The notes below the pieces were generated by a model that saw only the letters and a program-made list of their open reading frames with translations, was not told the DNA's origin and ran no database searches. A DNA stretch of 64,000 bases from assembly GCF_934725225.1 (NCBI RefSeq), contig NZ_CAKVAM010000003.1, positions 124,001 through 188,000 of the forward strand, written 5' to 3'. Below, one piece after another: positions 50,945 through 59,980 of this stretch. How positions within the stretch are numbered: position 1 is the stretch's first letter; each line of letters opens with the position of its first letter. Position numbers and translations under genes: made by a program. Source of the DNA: an uncultured Treponema sp. (GTDB lineage: Bacteria > Spirochaetota > Spirochaetia > Treponematales > Treponemataceae).

Positions 50945-51985
50945 CTAAAAACCAAATTTATAAACCGTAGTTTCATGGTACGGTTTTTCTGGAGTTACTA
51001 TGCAGCTTGGGAAATTCTCATGGTTCGGAGCATCAGGATAAGCCTCAGTTTCCATGCAGACAGCGTCATGAGCTTTTAAAGGATAGCCGTTTTTTCCAAA
51101 TCCATCAATGAAATTTGCTGTATAAATCTGGCAGGCAGGCAATGTTGTAGAAACTGTCATTGTGCGTCCGCTGGCAGGATCTTTCAACACCGCGAATTCA
51201 ACTAAACTTCCATTATATGAATCAATGCAATAAGCATGGTCATATCCAGAGCCAGTTTCTTTTATATCTTTGCCGATAAGCTTTGGAACTCTAAAGTCAA
51301 AAGCTTTTTTTTCATCAACTGAACAAAGGTTTCCAGACGGAATAAGATGCTCGTCAACTTCAACAAATTTAGAGCAATTCATCTTGAGTTCCTGATCTTC
51401 AATAGAACCGCCGTCATAGCCTTTCAAATTGAAGTAAGCATGGTTTGTAAGATTTACTGGAGTCGGAGCATCTGTCTTAGCAGAATAATCCAAAGTAAGC
51501 TCGTTGTCTTCATTTAACGTGTAGGTAACTTTTATCTTAAGATTGCCAGGCATATTTTGCTCGCCTGCCGGACTTACTCTTGTAAATTCAATTCCAAGAC
51601 CTTTGTCAGTGCGGATTTTTTTTGCAGACCACAGCTTCTTTTCGTAGCGGTCGAATCCGCCGTGAAGACAGTTTTCGCCGTCATTTTTATCAAGCTGATA
51701 AGTTTTTCCATTAAGAGAAAAAGATGCGCCGCCGATTCTGTTTGCAAAGCGTCCAACTACGGTTCCAAAACAGCTGCCGCTAGAAGCATAGCCTTCCAAA
51801 GTTGAACAGCCCAAAAGAACATCAACTTTTTTTCCGTCTTTTGCAGGTAAAAGAATGCTTGTAATTGTGCATCCATAATCTATTGCAGAAAAGCTCATAG
51901 AGCCGTTTGAAACTGTGTACAAATGAACTTTTCTTCCATCATACAAAGTTCCAAATTTGACCTTTTTAAATTTCAAATTACTCAT
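50945..51985 (-). CDS. galM: Aldose 1-epimerase (galactose mutarotase)
   Basis: 346-residue enzyme that interconverts alpha and beta anomers. Features: YGCTITSILLPAKDGK, VVGRFANRIGGASFSLNGKTYQLDKNDGENCLHGGF (NRI and the first catalytic-site His), NLTNHAYFNL (catalytic His) and METEAYPDAPNHENFPS (catalytic Glu). No ribosome site before ATG 51985; its -10 box is seven bases upstream. It could feed galactose released by the GH53 enzyme into metabolism. Single-gene unit. Confidence 0.94.
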   Translation of the reverse strand: MSNLKFKKVKFGTLYDGRKVHLYTVSNGSMSFSAIDYGCTITSILLPAKDGKKVDVLLGCSTLEGYASSGSCFGTVVGRFANRIGGASFSLNGKTYQLDKNDGENCLHGGFDRYEKKLWSAKKIRTDKGLGIEFTRVSPAGEQNMPGNLKIKVTYTLNEDNELTLDYSAKTDAPTPVNLTNHAYFNLKGYDGGSIEDQELKMNCSKFVEVDEHLIPSGNLCSVDEKKAFDFRVPKLIGKDIKETGSGYDHAYCIDSYNGSLVEFAVLKDPASGRTMTVSTTLPACQIYTANFIDGFGKNGYPLKAHDAVCMETEAYPDAPNHENFPSCIVTPEKPYHETTVYKFGF

Positions 51986-51992
51986 AGATAAA

Positions 51993-52021
51993 AATATACT
52001 CTGATTCTTTTCAAAGTTCAA
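51993..52021 (-). promoter_or_regulatory. galM promoter
   Basis: TTGAAC (52021-52016), 17-bp spacer, TATATT (51998-51993), seven bases before ATG 51985. Confidence 0.7.
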
Positions 52022-52081
52022 GAAAAAAAAGCCGTTTTGGGAAAATATTTATTAAAACAAGTCCGCAAAAATTATAAAAAC

Positions 52082-52660
52082 TTAAGAAAATTCAATTACA
52101 AGTTTTACTTCCTGAATGCTTCTGCCTGTTTTTCTTGCAATTTCTTCAGCCGGAATTCCGAGGGCGCGCAGTTCCAAAACTTGTGTTTTAAAGTCTTTTT
52201 TGGGAACAATTGGATTTTCCGCCATAAAAAGCTCAGGCTCAACCACAGGAATTTTTCTAACTTCAACTTCCGGCTTGGGCAAATTTTTTATTCCAAGCTC
52301 ATTTTTCGCCTTTTCCGTAAAAAACAAGTCGCCCTGCATAAAGGAATTTTTGGAAGCAAAATCCAGTTTTTTCTGAAATGACTTTGATTTTTCAGCAAGA
52401 GAAAGTTCTTTTTTTAGCATTCCGATTTTGCGTTCGGCTTCTGCGGAAATAGCTTTCAGCTGCTTGATTTTATCTTCTATTAAATCAATGCTTCTTCCAG
52501 CATTGAAGTTTATGCTTTTGATAATTTCTTTTGCCTTTTCATTGGTTTCTTCAATAATTTTATCCGTGGAAAAAAAAGCGTTGAACTTCTTAAAAAAGAC
52601 AACCCACATGAGTATATTGAAAAATATTATAAAAACAGCAATGGTCAACGCAAACGGCAT
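52082..52660 (-). CDS. Membrane-anchored coiled-coil protein with C-terminal helix-turn-helix-like motif
   Basis: 192 residues. Residues 1-25 are one transmembrane helix (LTIAVFIIFFNILMWVVFF), ~30-105 are coiled coil, and the last ~35 (TQVLELRALGIPAEEIARKTGRSIQEVKLVIEF) are a small helical motif like DUF6115/HTH tails, 'LGIPAEEIARKTG'. It is of unknown function. It starts seven bases after the stop of the Gln-rich protein gene, forming a pair. Confidence 0.7.
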   Translation of the reverse strand: MPFALTIAVFIIFFNILMWVVFFKKFNAFFSTDKIIEETNEKAKEIIKSINFNAGRSIDLIEDKIKQLKAISAEAERKIGMLKKELSLAEKSKSFQKKLDFASKNSFMQGDLFFTEKAKNELGIKNLPKPEVEVRKIPVVEPELFMAENPIVPKKDFKTQVLELRALGIPAEEIARKTGRSIQEVKLVIEFS

Positions 52661-52666
52661 TTTTTT

Positions 52667-53005
52667 TCAGCTTGTAATATCAATATGCTGTCCAAGATTC
52701 GGATCTTTTATTTCGTAGACAGTAGGCTTTTTAATTTCCGGCTCTTGCTTTGCGGATTTTCCTTCTCCCTGCAAAAGACCTTGTCCAGCTCCCCCGCCCT
52801 GACTCACATCCGCCTTGATTTTTGCAGAGTCCTCGCTTTGGGAAGTTTCTGTAACAGTCTGGGCTTTTTGCGTCTGCTGCTGGGCTGTTTTTTCCAGATG
52901 CTGCCTGTTCGCCATGCTTGCAGTCTGAACTTGCGAAGCATTGAACTGCCCAATCTTATCCATCTGAGAATAAATGGTAGAAAGATCTATAGGCTGAACA
53001 GCCAT
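52667..53005 (-). CDS. Small Gln-rich spirochaetal protein of unknown function
   Basis: 112 residues, starting MAVQPIDLSTIYSQMDKIG with GAGG upstream of ATG 53005. The centre is low-complexity (HLEKTAQQQTQKAQTVTETS and Gly/Gln runs), and the end is VYEIKDPNLGQHIDITS. I recall this N-terminus as conserved among treponemes, but no function is known to me. No signal peptide. Confidence 0.65.
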   Translation of the reverse strand: MAVQPIDLSTIYSQMDKIGQFNASQVQTASMANRQHLEKTAQQQTQKAQTVTETSQSEDSAKIKADVSQGGGAGQGLLQGEGKSAKQEPEIKKPTVYEIKDPNLGQHIDITS

Positions 53006-53108
53006 AAGCACCTCGGTTTTTATAATGCAGAAAATCTGCAAAAATTCAGAAATATCCTATAAAATAATATTATATATATTTCCGCATAAAATCAACACAA
53101 ACAGCAGT

Positions 53109-54404
53109 TTAATAGTCCATTTTTACCTGAATTGAGCTACCAAGCCGAATCATGTAAATTTTATTTTCGTAGTTTGCATCAACCTGATGATAGCGGACTT
53201 CAATTCCTGTGTTCCATTCAGCGTTCGGGAAAAGCCCTGATTTTATAAAGCCAAATTTCACAAGGCCGCTTTTGTCGTCTTCAGTTTCGCTTTTTATAAT
53301 GTGCTGCCATTGCAAGCCAAGCTTCATGTCTTTGTTTTTTCCAAGACGCTTCAAGCCCAGGTCAAGATAAATGCGGCAGCTGTTTTTTTCAAGCTCCTTG
53401 TTGTAAGAATCCTGAAATTCAAAGTTCAAGCCGAAATTCGGATCATGACCGTCCCACAAATGATAAAATCCGCCTGTAAAAACATACTTTGAAATATCGC
53501 GGTGATTATCCGCAAGTTTTCCGATTCCCTGAAAATAAAGATCCGTTCCCCAAACAGTCCGTTTTGCTTCCGCGCCGACAGTTATCGGAGTTGAGCCAGT
53601 TTCCGGCTTTGGATTTTTTCTTCCAAAAACATTGAAAGTTGTATGGAAAAATGTCATTTCAAGAGAACCAGCCGCCGAAATATCTTCAAATTCAGGTTCT
53701 GTTGAAGTTCCGTTGTACAAAATAATTCCGGACAAAGTTCCAGTCCAAAAAGGAATGCGCAAAAGTCCAGAAACAGTGTCGGAACTGTCGCTTAAAATAT
53801 TTGTGTAAAGATAACCTTGCTTTTCAATTGTCTGGCGGATTTGCTCTTTTTCTTCTTCAGTAAGCTTGTCGTAGTCGGTATCCGTATAAAGGCTGTATGC
53901 GTTTTCACCGCTGAAAAGCCTTGTGTATCCCCAGGTAGTCGCTTTTTTTCCTGCCGTAATATAAATTCTGTCCCAAATCAGATAGTCAAAATAAAGCTCG
54001 TCAAGTTTTATGGAATCTTTTTTAGGCGGAAACGTTACGCTGGTTGTTCCGCGCACAGAAAGTGTTTTGTCAAGGCGCGCCATAAAATAAATATAATTCG
54101 CCAAGTCAAAATAAACTGAATTCTTAAATTCGTTATCTTCGGAATTCTGATTGTGCTTTGTTCCGTAATATCCAAAGTCAGATTCAAAATGGCCTGTGAA
54201 TTTCAGCGGAATAAAATATTCGGAAGTTCCAATCTTCAACGTTTGCTTGGAAGAAACATATTCCGAAGCATCGGACTGCTCAACAACAATATCTTCGGAA
54301 TCTGAAAAAAGCAAATCGTCATCGAACGAAATATCATCTTCCGCCTGAGAAAAAGCAAGCGAAACGCAAAAGAAAAACACCGCAATAGAAAAAATCCGCT
54401 TCAT
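53109..54404 (-). CDS. Outer-membrane beta-barrel protein
   Basis: 431 residues. Signal peptide IFSIAVFFFCVSLAFSQ. An acidic stretch (DDISFDDDLLFSDSEDI) precedes a strand-rich region: FTGHFESDFGYYG, YFDLANYIYFMARLDKTLSVRGT, LYFDYLIWDRIYITAGKKATTWG, ending IQVKMDY with a terminal aromatic. Barrel proteins of this type accompany LolA-like and ABC permease genes in treponemes. It starts two bases after the LolA-like gene's stop. Confidence 0.75.
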   Translation of the reverse strand: MKRIFSIAVFFFCVSLAFSQAEDDISFDDDLLFSDSEDIVVEQSDASEYVSSKQTLKIGTSEYFIPLKFTGHFESDFGYYGTKHNQNSEDNEFKNSVYFDLANYIYFMARLDKTLSVRGTTSVTFPPKKDSIKLDELYFDYLIWDRIYITAGKKATTWGYTRLFSGENAYSLYTDTDYDKLTEEEKEQIRQTIEKQGYLYTNILSDSSDTVSGLLRIPFWTGTLSGIILYNGTSTEPEFEDISAAGSLEMTFFHTTFNVFGRKNPKPETGSTPITVGAEAKRTVWGTDLYFQGIGKLADNHRDISKYVFTGGFYHLWDGHDPNFGLNFEFQDSYNKELEKNSCRIYLDLGLKRLGKNKDMKLGLQWQHIIKSETEDDKSGLVKFGFIKSGLFPNAEWNTGIEVRYHQVDANYENKIYMIRLGSSIQVKMDY

Positions 54405-54405
54405 T

Positions 54406-55194
54406 TTATTTTTCGCTCATCATTTCGAGATATGGTTTTGTGTAAACTGAATTTTCCACACGGTCAAAAGTTATATTTGTAATCGTAATCTGAGTGCGCT
54501 CGAACTGAGTTTTTTCGCCGATTTTCTTTCCGCGCAAATTGTCCGTGATAAGCATTTTTACAGGAATATAATAATTTTTACCTGAAGCCTGAACTATCTG
54601 ATACGAAGGAATCGCAGTTGTTCTAAGTTTCTGTCCGGAAAGGCTGTAATCTTCCTTTTTGCGCACAAGTCCGTCATTTTTTGTAACCCAAAGATGCAAT
54701 TCGGGATAATCCACATTCTGGACTTTTGCCTTTAGCACAAACATTACGCATTCGAGTTTGCCGAGCATTACTTCCGAAGAATTTTCTATTGAATAATCCC
54801 TGTAGTAAAACTGCGGCGCAAAGTCTGAATTGTTCGCGTTTGTATTTTGAAATTTGTCCCGCGCGCTTGTAAATGTGAATCTGTGGTCGGCAGGATCGTA
54901 GAACCAAATATTGTTGTCATACTGAAGATAGCCTTTTCCTTTGTCTTTTGCAGGACCTGTAACAAGAATTGTCCATTTTGACTCGCTGTCTCTGCGGTAC
55001 ATAATGGCTTCCGTAACATTTTTTCCTTCGCCGGGCTTTTCCTGAACAACTGAATAAAATCCTTTAAAGTCCGTTCCGTAAAAAGCTGTGTTTTCCTGCG
55101 CCTGCTTTAAAAGCTCGTCATGTGAAGCTGCAAAAACAGAAATTCCTGCGGAAACAAAAAAAACAAAGCTGACAATTTTCTTAAAATTTTTCAT
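54406..55194 (-). CDS. LolA-like outer-membrane lipoprotein-sorting protein
   Basis: 262 residues, signal peptide FKKIVSFVFFVSAGISVFAA. The mature protein has the LolA/LolB-like open barrel: DFKGFYSVVQEKPGEGKNVTEAIMYRRDSESKWTILVTGPAKDKGKGYLQYDNNIWFYDPADHRF and ELHLWVTKNDGLVRKKEDYSLSGQ. It belongs to the family annotated as 'outer membrane lipoprotein-sorting protein'. With the two FtsX-type permeases upstream it probably carries a lipid or lipoprotein between membranes. ATG 55194 is chosen for the signal peptide. Confidence 0.82.
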   Translation of the reverse strand: MKNFKKIVSFVFFVSAGISVFAASHDELLKQAQENTAFYGTDFKGFYSVVQEKPGEGKNVTEAIMYRRDSESKWTILVTGPAKDKGKGYLQYDNNIWFYDPADHRFTFTSARDKFQNTNANNSDFAPQFYYRDYSIENSSEVMLGKLECVMFVLKAKVQNVDYPELHLWVTKNDGLVRKKEDYSLSGQKLRTTAIPSYQIVQASGKNYYIPVKMLITDNLRGKKIGEKTQFERTQITITNITFDRVENSVYTKPYLEMMSEK

Positions 55195-55243
55195 AGTCCA
55201 TCCATTAAATATCTTAACTTTTAAATTATTAACAAGCATAAAT

Positions 55244-56530
55244 TCATTCTGTTACAGTCAACGCCTGAACCGGAGTAATTCTTATAGCGGCTCTTAGAGA
55301 AAACAAAATCGCAGAAACTGTAGTAAAAATTATGACTGCAAAAATCAGCATTGCGCCGCCAAAAGAGTTCATGGGAACAATATATCCGTTTGTCAAAAAC
55401 ATATCAAACGCCGGAATAAAAGAAAAATTGAACTGCTTTACAATGAATTCCAAAAGCAAGCAAAATCCCCAGCCGCACGCACAGCCGGAAATTAAAAGCA
55501 CAAGTGCCTCGCTAAGCAAAAGCAAAATCACAGAACCGCGCTCCATTCCAATCGCCTTGTAAATTCCGATTTCATTTATTCGCTTCATTACAATAACTCT
55601 GTAAGTGCTGCTGATTCCAACAACAATTATTATTACAAGAGCCGCAATTACAAGCGAAGTTATTATTTTCATCGCGTCAATTATAACGCCCAAATCTTCC
55701 ATGTTTGCGTCCAAAACTATAAACGCATAAATCGGCTCGCTGAATTGCCCGGCTAAAAGCGGATCGTAAAAATCGTACTTATCATTAACCAGCTTGTACA
55801 TATTGAATTCTTTTTCAAGAAGAGCCTGATATTTCAAAGTATCTTTTGCAGAAGGAACTGAATCAGGAAAAAATATTCCGATTCTATTTGCATAAAATTC
55901 CGGCGAGCAATAAGCCTTCCGCAGAAAATCAATGTCAACATAAGAAGTGTAAGTTCCAAACACGCTTGAATCTTTGAAAATGCCTTTTACAACAAGCTGA
56001 ACAGTATTTATGTAGCCCGGCCCGGTTCTAAGCATAAATGTTATGGAATCTCCAGTTGAAACTTCCAGCATGGATGCGATTTTTTCTGAAATCAAAATGC
56101 CGTTTGTTCCTGCAATTCCGTCTGCGCTTCCCTGCACGTAATTGAATTTTGAAAACAGAATTTTTTCTTTTTCAAAGTCAACGCCTTTTATTACACGCTG
56201 ACGGACTTCAACGCCTTCATAATAAAACGAAGCGGAATCCGCATCAAAATCAAATCTTGGAGAAACAACAGTTCCAGCCGGAAAAATTCCAGAAAGCTTT
56301 TCAACAAATTCCCGGCAGTCGTAAAATTCCAAATTATTTCTTCCGCCTAAAAACTGATAATTTCCGCCGTAATAAATTTCAGCCTTCATCGAAAGAGAAG
56401 ACAACATTCCGTTTATAAGGAAAAAAGAAAAAAGCGAAACTCCGGCACCAACAGCGCAAACAAAAAAAAGAGAAATGTACTGCCGCCACCTTAAAAGCAA
56501 CGAGCGGACGGAAAGCTTAGCGTAGTTCAT
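55244..56530 (-). CDS. FtsX/LolC-type ABC permease (second)
   Basis: 428-residue permease: one N-terminal helix (QYISLFFVCAVGAGVSLFSFFLI), a large periplasmic domain, and three C-terminal helices (KIITSLVIAALVIIIVVGISSTYRVIVMKRINEIGIYKAIGMERGSVILLLL is the FtsX domain hallmark with the NEIG coupling sequence). Its ATG overlaps the stop of the next permease gene. Pairs with the following gene. Confidence 0.87.
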   Translation of the reverse strand: MNYAKLSVRSLLLRWRQYISLFFVCAVGAGVSLFSFFLINGMLSSLSMKAEIYYGGNYQFLGGRNNLEFYDCREFVEKLSGIFPAGTVVSPRFDFDADSASFYYEGVEVRQRVIKGVDFEKEKILFSKFNYVQGSADGIAGTNGILISEKIASMLEVSTGDSITFMLRTGPGYINTVQLVVKGIFKDSSVFGTYTSYVDIDFLRKAYCSPEFYANRIGIFFPDSVPSAKDTLKYQALLEKEFNMYKLVNDKYDFYDPLLAGQFSEPIYAFIVLDANMEDLGVIIDAMKIITSLVIAALVIIIVVGISSTYRVIVMKRINEIGIYKAIGMERGSVILLLLSEALVLLISGCACGWGFCLLLEFIVKQFNFSFIPAFDMFLTNGYIVPMNSFGGAMLIFAVIIFTTVSAILFSLRAAIRITPVQALTVTE

Positions 56531-57951
56531 CAGACTGCCCCCTGCATAGCCTGAACAGGATTAACTTTTAAAGCGGTTCTAACAGGATAAATCCAGCCCA
56601 AAAGCCCAAGCAAAACAGAAAGAAGCATTGACTTGCACATAATCGAAAATGACGTGGCAACAGCAAGATGGTCAGTTCCAAAAAGCTGGATCAGAAAAAC
56701 ATTTTTAAATTCAATGTTCATGGAAGACAATGCGGCTGTGCATATCGCTCCAAAAATGCAGCCCAGAATTCCAGCCGTTATTGTAAGCATAAAAGTTTCA
56801 GCCATGCACTGAAGCGAAACAAAAGCTCTTGAAGCTCCCTGCGCTCTTAAAGTTCCGATTTCCTGCGTGCGGTTAAGAACGTTTACAACAAGCGTATTGT
56901 TTATAATTATAAATCCCGCCACAAGAATAACAATTACGCCAACATTGAAAATTACCCGCATCCAGTAAAGATACAAAGCCGTGCTTCCAGCGGCAGTTCT
57001 CCAAGCAACAGCGCGTACCGGCCAGGAATTCTTTTTAAAAATCCGATTCAAATTTCTTATTGTCTTTTTTGGATTTTCACCTTGAGAAAGAGAGCAGACA
57101 ATATAGTTCCAGGAAGAACTGTCAAAAGTTTTTGGCTCTTCCAAGACAGGCTGAATTTCTTCAAACGGATTTTCAACAACGACTGCACAAATATCTTCCG
57201 CGTCATCAAAAAGAGATTCAATATCCAAATCGCTTTCAAGCAAATCAGTTTTTTCTTCTCCGATAAATGAAGTGTCCGCAACAGATTCAGACATATCCAT
57301 AAGCGAACGGACTGTAAAAGCGTCCGCAAGAACAATTCTGTCCAGCGTGGAATTTTCAACAGGATATTCATAAACACAGGAAAGTTTTGCCGCGCGGATT
57401 CTAAAAGTAGGACCGTCAACAACAAGAAACTGAACTGTGTCTCCAACAGAAATATTCATTTCTTGCACATATTTTTTTGAAAGCATCACGCCTCTTTCGG
57501 AATCTGAAAAAGGAGAGCCTTCAAGAATTTTTATAGAAGACATACATTCAAAATACTTTTCAGCAGGAACTCCAAAAATCCAGACAGGCGTTCTTTTTCC
57601 GTTAAATTCCAAGGCGGCAGTTCCAGTAACCTGCGGAACACTTTTTTCTATTTCAGGAATCGAATTCAGGCAATCTGAAATTTCACCAAAAGGAACGAGC
57701 GTATTTATTTTTGTAAGAGTTCCCGTTACTGGAGTTTCGTCCCCAAAGAGGCTCAGCGGAATATCACTTTTTGGAAAAATCGCAAGGTCGCCTGTAAAAC
57801 TTTTGGAAAAAACTTTTTCAATTCCGTTTTCTGTGCTGTCAAAAACTGAATTTATAACAGCCATAAGCATAACGGCAAATGCAATAAAAAGAACAATAAC
57901 AAACGAGCTTTTTCTTGATATGATATTCTTGAAAGCCAAATAAAAAAGCAT
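56530..57951 (-). CDS. FtsX/LolE-type ABC permease (first)
   Basis: 473-residue permease of the same fold: N-terminal helix (FVIVLFIAFAVMLMAVINSVF), a long periplasmic domain (~30-330) and the FtsX C-terminus (VIVILVAGFIIINNTLVVNVLNRTQEIGTLRAQGASRAFVSLQCMAE). Two permeases side by side suggest a LolCE-like heterodimer. No ATP-binding subunit is encoded within the cluster: the next gene upstream, leuA, is unrelated, so the ATPase must be elsewhere. Confidence 0.87.
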   Translation of the reverse strand: MLFYLAFKNIISRKSSFVIVLFIAFAVMLMAVINSVFDSTENGIEKVFSKSFTGDLAIFPKSDIPLSLFGDETPVTGTLTKINTLVPFGEISDCLNSIPEIEKSVPQVTGTAALEFNGKRTPVWIFGVPAEKYFECMSSIKILEGSPFSDSERGVMLSKKYVQEMNISVGDTVQFLVVDGPTFRIRAAKLSCVYEYPVENSTLDRIVLADAFTVRSLMDMSESVADTSFIGEEKTDLLESDLDIESLFDDAEDICAVVVENPFEEIQPVLEEPKTFDSSSWNYIVCSLSQGENPKKTIRNLNRIFKKNSWPVRAVAWRTAAGSTALYLYWMRVIFNVGVIVILVAGFIIINNTLVVNVLNRTQEIGTLRAQGASRAFVSLQCMAETFMLTITAGILGCIFGAICTAALSSMNIEFKNVFLIQLFGTDHLAVATSFSIMCKSMLLSVLLGLLGWIYPVRTALKVNPVQAMQGAV

Positions 57952-58059
57952 TTTCAGTCCCGGAAAAAAAATTACAGCCGCCCCAAAATAAGAGCGACTG
58001 CATTATAACAGATTTTTCTATGCAATTCAATGAAGAAAAATTTCTGAGTTTTCTAAAAG

Positions 58060-59742
58060 CTATTTTATCTGGTTCAAGGCGCTTACAACAGCGTCAACAC
58101 CGGCGCGGCCAACGTTAGTTGATTTTCCAGCTCCCCAGTACTGGTTTCCATCTTCGCACGTAATCTGCACATAGGCGACTGCGGAAGTATCGTTTCCTGT
58201 TCCAATGCTGTGCTCATGGAATGCCGTTATGCTGAACTTTGGAGCCGGAATTTCAGAAAGCGCACCAGCAAATGCGTCAAGAGGTCCGTTTCCTGTTTTT
58301 CCGATTGAATAGCGTTTTCCCTTCCATTCAACAACAGCGCGGCAAGAAGTAGATTCGGAATTTTCTTTTCCTTCAAGATGAGTTTCCGCCAAATCAACAA
58401 TCGAAAGATTTCCTTTTGCTTCAAGCCAATGCTTAACAAACAAATCGTAAATTTCAGACTTGTCAAGCTCACGCTGAGATTCGTCGGCAGCTTTCTTTAT
58501 CAGCTCGCCAAGAGCCGGATGCATTGCCTTTGGAAGACAAATTCCGTATTCCTGCTCAAGAATGTAAGCCGCTCCGCCTTTTCCAGACTGGCTGTTGATT
58601 CTGATGATTCCCTCGTACTGCCTTCCGATGTCGTGCGGATCAATAAGAATATAAGGAACATCCCAAAGCGCGTTTTTAGGCATTTTTGTGCGCGCCGCCA
58701 TTCCTTTTCTGATTGCGTCCTGATGGCTTCCGCTGAACGCAGTAAACACAAGCTCGCCAACATAAGGAGTGCGCGGATTTATTTCCATTTCCGTAAACTT
58801 TGTATAAAGCTCGCCGACACTCTGAATGTCATGGAAATCAAGCTGAGGATCTATTCCTTGGCTGTACATATTCAAAGCAACATTCACGATGTCGAGATTT
58901 CCTGTCCGCTCTCCATTTCCAAAAAGGCAGCCTTCAACTCTGTCTGCTCCGGCAAGCAAAGCAAGCTCGCAGGAAGCAACACCTGTTCCGCGGTCATTGT
59001 GGCAGTGTGTGCTTATAATTATGTTTTCGCGGTCGGAAATATGCTCTGCAAAATATTCAATCGCATCTGCATAAACATTCGGAGTGTAGCATTCAACTGT
59101 TGTCGGAAGATTCATAATAATCTTGTTGTCCGCAGAACAGCCCCATTCATTTTTTACAGCCTCGCAAACTTCAACCGCATAGTCAATTTCAGTGTGTGAA
59201 AAACTTTCCGGGGAATATTCAAGGCGGATTCTTTTTCTGTCTTCGTCGGAAAGGCAGGACTTTATGCACTTTACGCCGTCAACCGCAATCTGCTTGATTT
59301 CTTCCTTGGATTTATTGAAAGTATATTTTCTCTGCGCCGGAGAAGTTGAATTGTAAATATGGAAAATCGCCTGCTTGCATCCTTTGAGAGATTCCATAGT
59401 TTTCTTTACAAGAGCCTCTCGCGCCTGGCACAAAACCTGAATCGTAACATCATCAGGAATGTGATTTTCTTCAATAAGACGGCGGATAAATTCATATTCA
59501 GTGTCGCTTGAAGCCGGGAAACCAACTTCAATTTCCTTAAACCCAAGCTTTACAAGAAGGTCAAAAAACGCAAGCTTTGTGTCAATTCCCATTGGATTTA
59601 CAAGAGCCTGATTTCCATCTCTTAAATCAACAGAACACCAGATTGGAGCCTTTGTTATTTTGTTTGAAGGCCATTTTCTGTTCGGAAGCTCAATGTCGCC
59701 AACGCGCGCATACTTTCCGTTTGGATTCATACTTGCAGTCAT
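58060..59742 (-). CDS. leuA: 2-isopropylmalate synthase
   Basis: 560-residue enzyme that condenses acetyl-CoA with 2-oxoisovalerate, the first committed step of leucine synthesis. TIM-barrel motifs: WCSVDLRDGNQALVNPM (DLRDG-Q), GFKEIEVGFPASSDTEYEF, STHCHNDRGTGVASCELAL (HxH metal site), RVEGCLFGNGERTGNLDIV. The C-terminal ~120 residues are the leucine-binding allosteric domain. The layout is of the long LeuA type. It sits behind a leader peptide and terminator (59778-59900), which gives attenuation by leucine supply. Confidence 0.95.
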   Translation of the reverse strand: MTASMNPNGKYARVGDIELPNRKWPSNKITKAPIWCSVDLRDGNQALVNPMGIDTKLAFFDLLVKLGFKEIEVGFPASSDTEYEFIRRLIEENHIPDDVTIQVLCQAREALVKKTMESLKGCKQAIFHIYNSTSPAQRKYTFNKSKEEIKQIAVDGVKCIKSCLSDEDRKRIRLEYSPESFSHTEIDYAVEVCEAVKNEWGCSADNKIIMNLPTTVECYTPNVYADAIEYFAEHISDRENIIISTHCHNDRGTGVASCELALLAGADRVEGCLFGNGERTGNLDIVNVALNMYSQGIDPQLDFHDIQSVGELYTKFTEMEINPRTPYVGELVFTAFSGSHQDAIRKGMAARTKMPKNALWDVPYILIDPHDIGRQYEGIIRINSQSGKGGAAYILEQEYGICLPKAMHPALGELIKKAADESQRELDKSEIYDLFVKHWLEAKGNLSIVDLAETHLEGKENSESTSCRAVVEWKGKRYSIGKTGNGPLDAFAGALSEIPAPKFSITAFHEHSIGTGNDTSAVAYVQITCEDGNQYWGAGKSTNVGRAGVDAVVSALNQIK

Positions 59743-59777
59743 AAATACTCCTTGTTTTATAAAAATACATTTTAATA

Positions 59778-59809
59778 TAAAAAAAGACCTGCCGCCAAAC
59801 GACAGGTCT
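59778..59809 (-). terminator. leu attenuator terminator
   Basis: AGACCTGTCG (59809-59800) pairs with CGGCAGGTCT (59794-59785) with one G-T pair around TTTGG, then seven T. It lies between the leader peptide and leuA. GCCGAAC (59854-59848) can instead pair with GTTTGGC (59800-59794), which would break this hairpin: a candidate antiterminator. Confidence 0.85.
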
Positions 59810-59834
59810 GTAATTTACAATAATAAGCAACTTA

Positions 59835-59900
59835 CTAGCAACCGTCAGTTCGGCAAACAAAAGAGAAATCTAGTGCTAGTAGAAGAAGTGCTTTTTTCAT
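59835..59900 (-). CDS. leuL: Leucine-rich leader peptide of leuA
   Basis: A 21-residue ORF starts at ATG 59900 and ends at TAG 59837. Residues 4-11 read ALLLLALD, with five leucine codons in seven positions, the control codons expected for a leucine attenuator. The terminator begins 25 bp after the stop. TTGACA (59939-59934) upstream can serve as its -35 box, with a poor -10 near 59914-59909. Confidence 0.8.
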   Translation of the reverse strand: MKKALLLLALDFSFVCRTDGC

Positions 59901-59962
59901 ACAGATAGACTTTACAGCAAAGCACATAACGATGTCAAGAGAATGAAAGGACTTTCAAGGAT

Positions 59963-59979
59963 CCCCCCCCAAAAAAAAA
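59963..59979. repeat. C8A9 homopolymer pair upstream of the leu leader
   Basis: Eight C (59963-59970) followed by nine A (59971-59979) lie between the DUF4954 stop (59981) and the leu promoter, ending ~24 bp upstream of the TTGACA box. The T9 part could serve as the end of the preceding transcript, but no strong stem precedes it. Confidence 0.6.
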
Positions 59980-59980
59980 C

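Noticed and set aside
59743..59900. T-box riboswitch before leuA
   Set aside because: No T-box consensus or specifier-loop layout is visible, while a leucine-rich leader peptide with terminator is.
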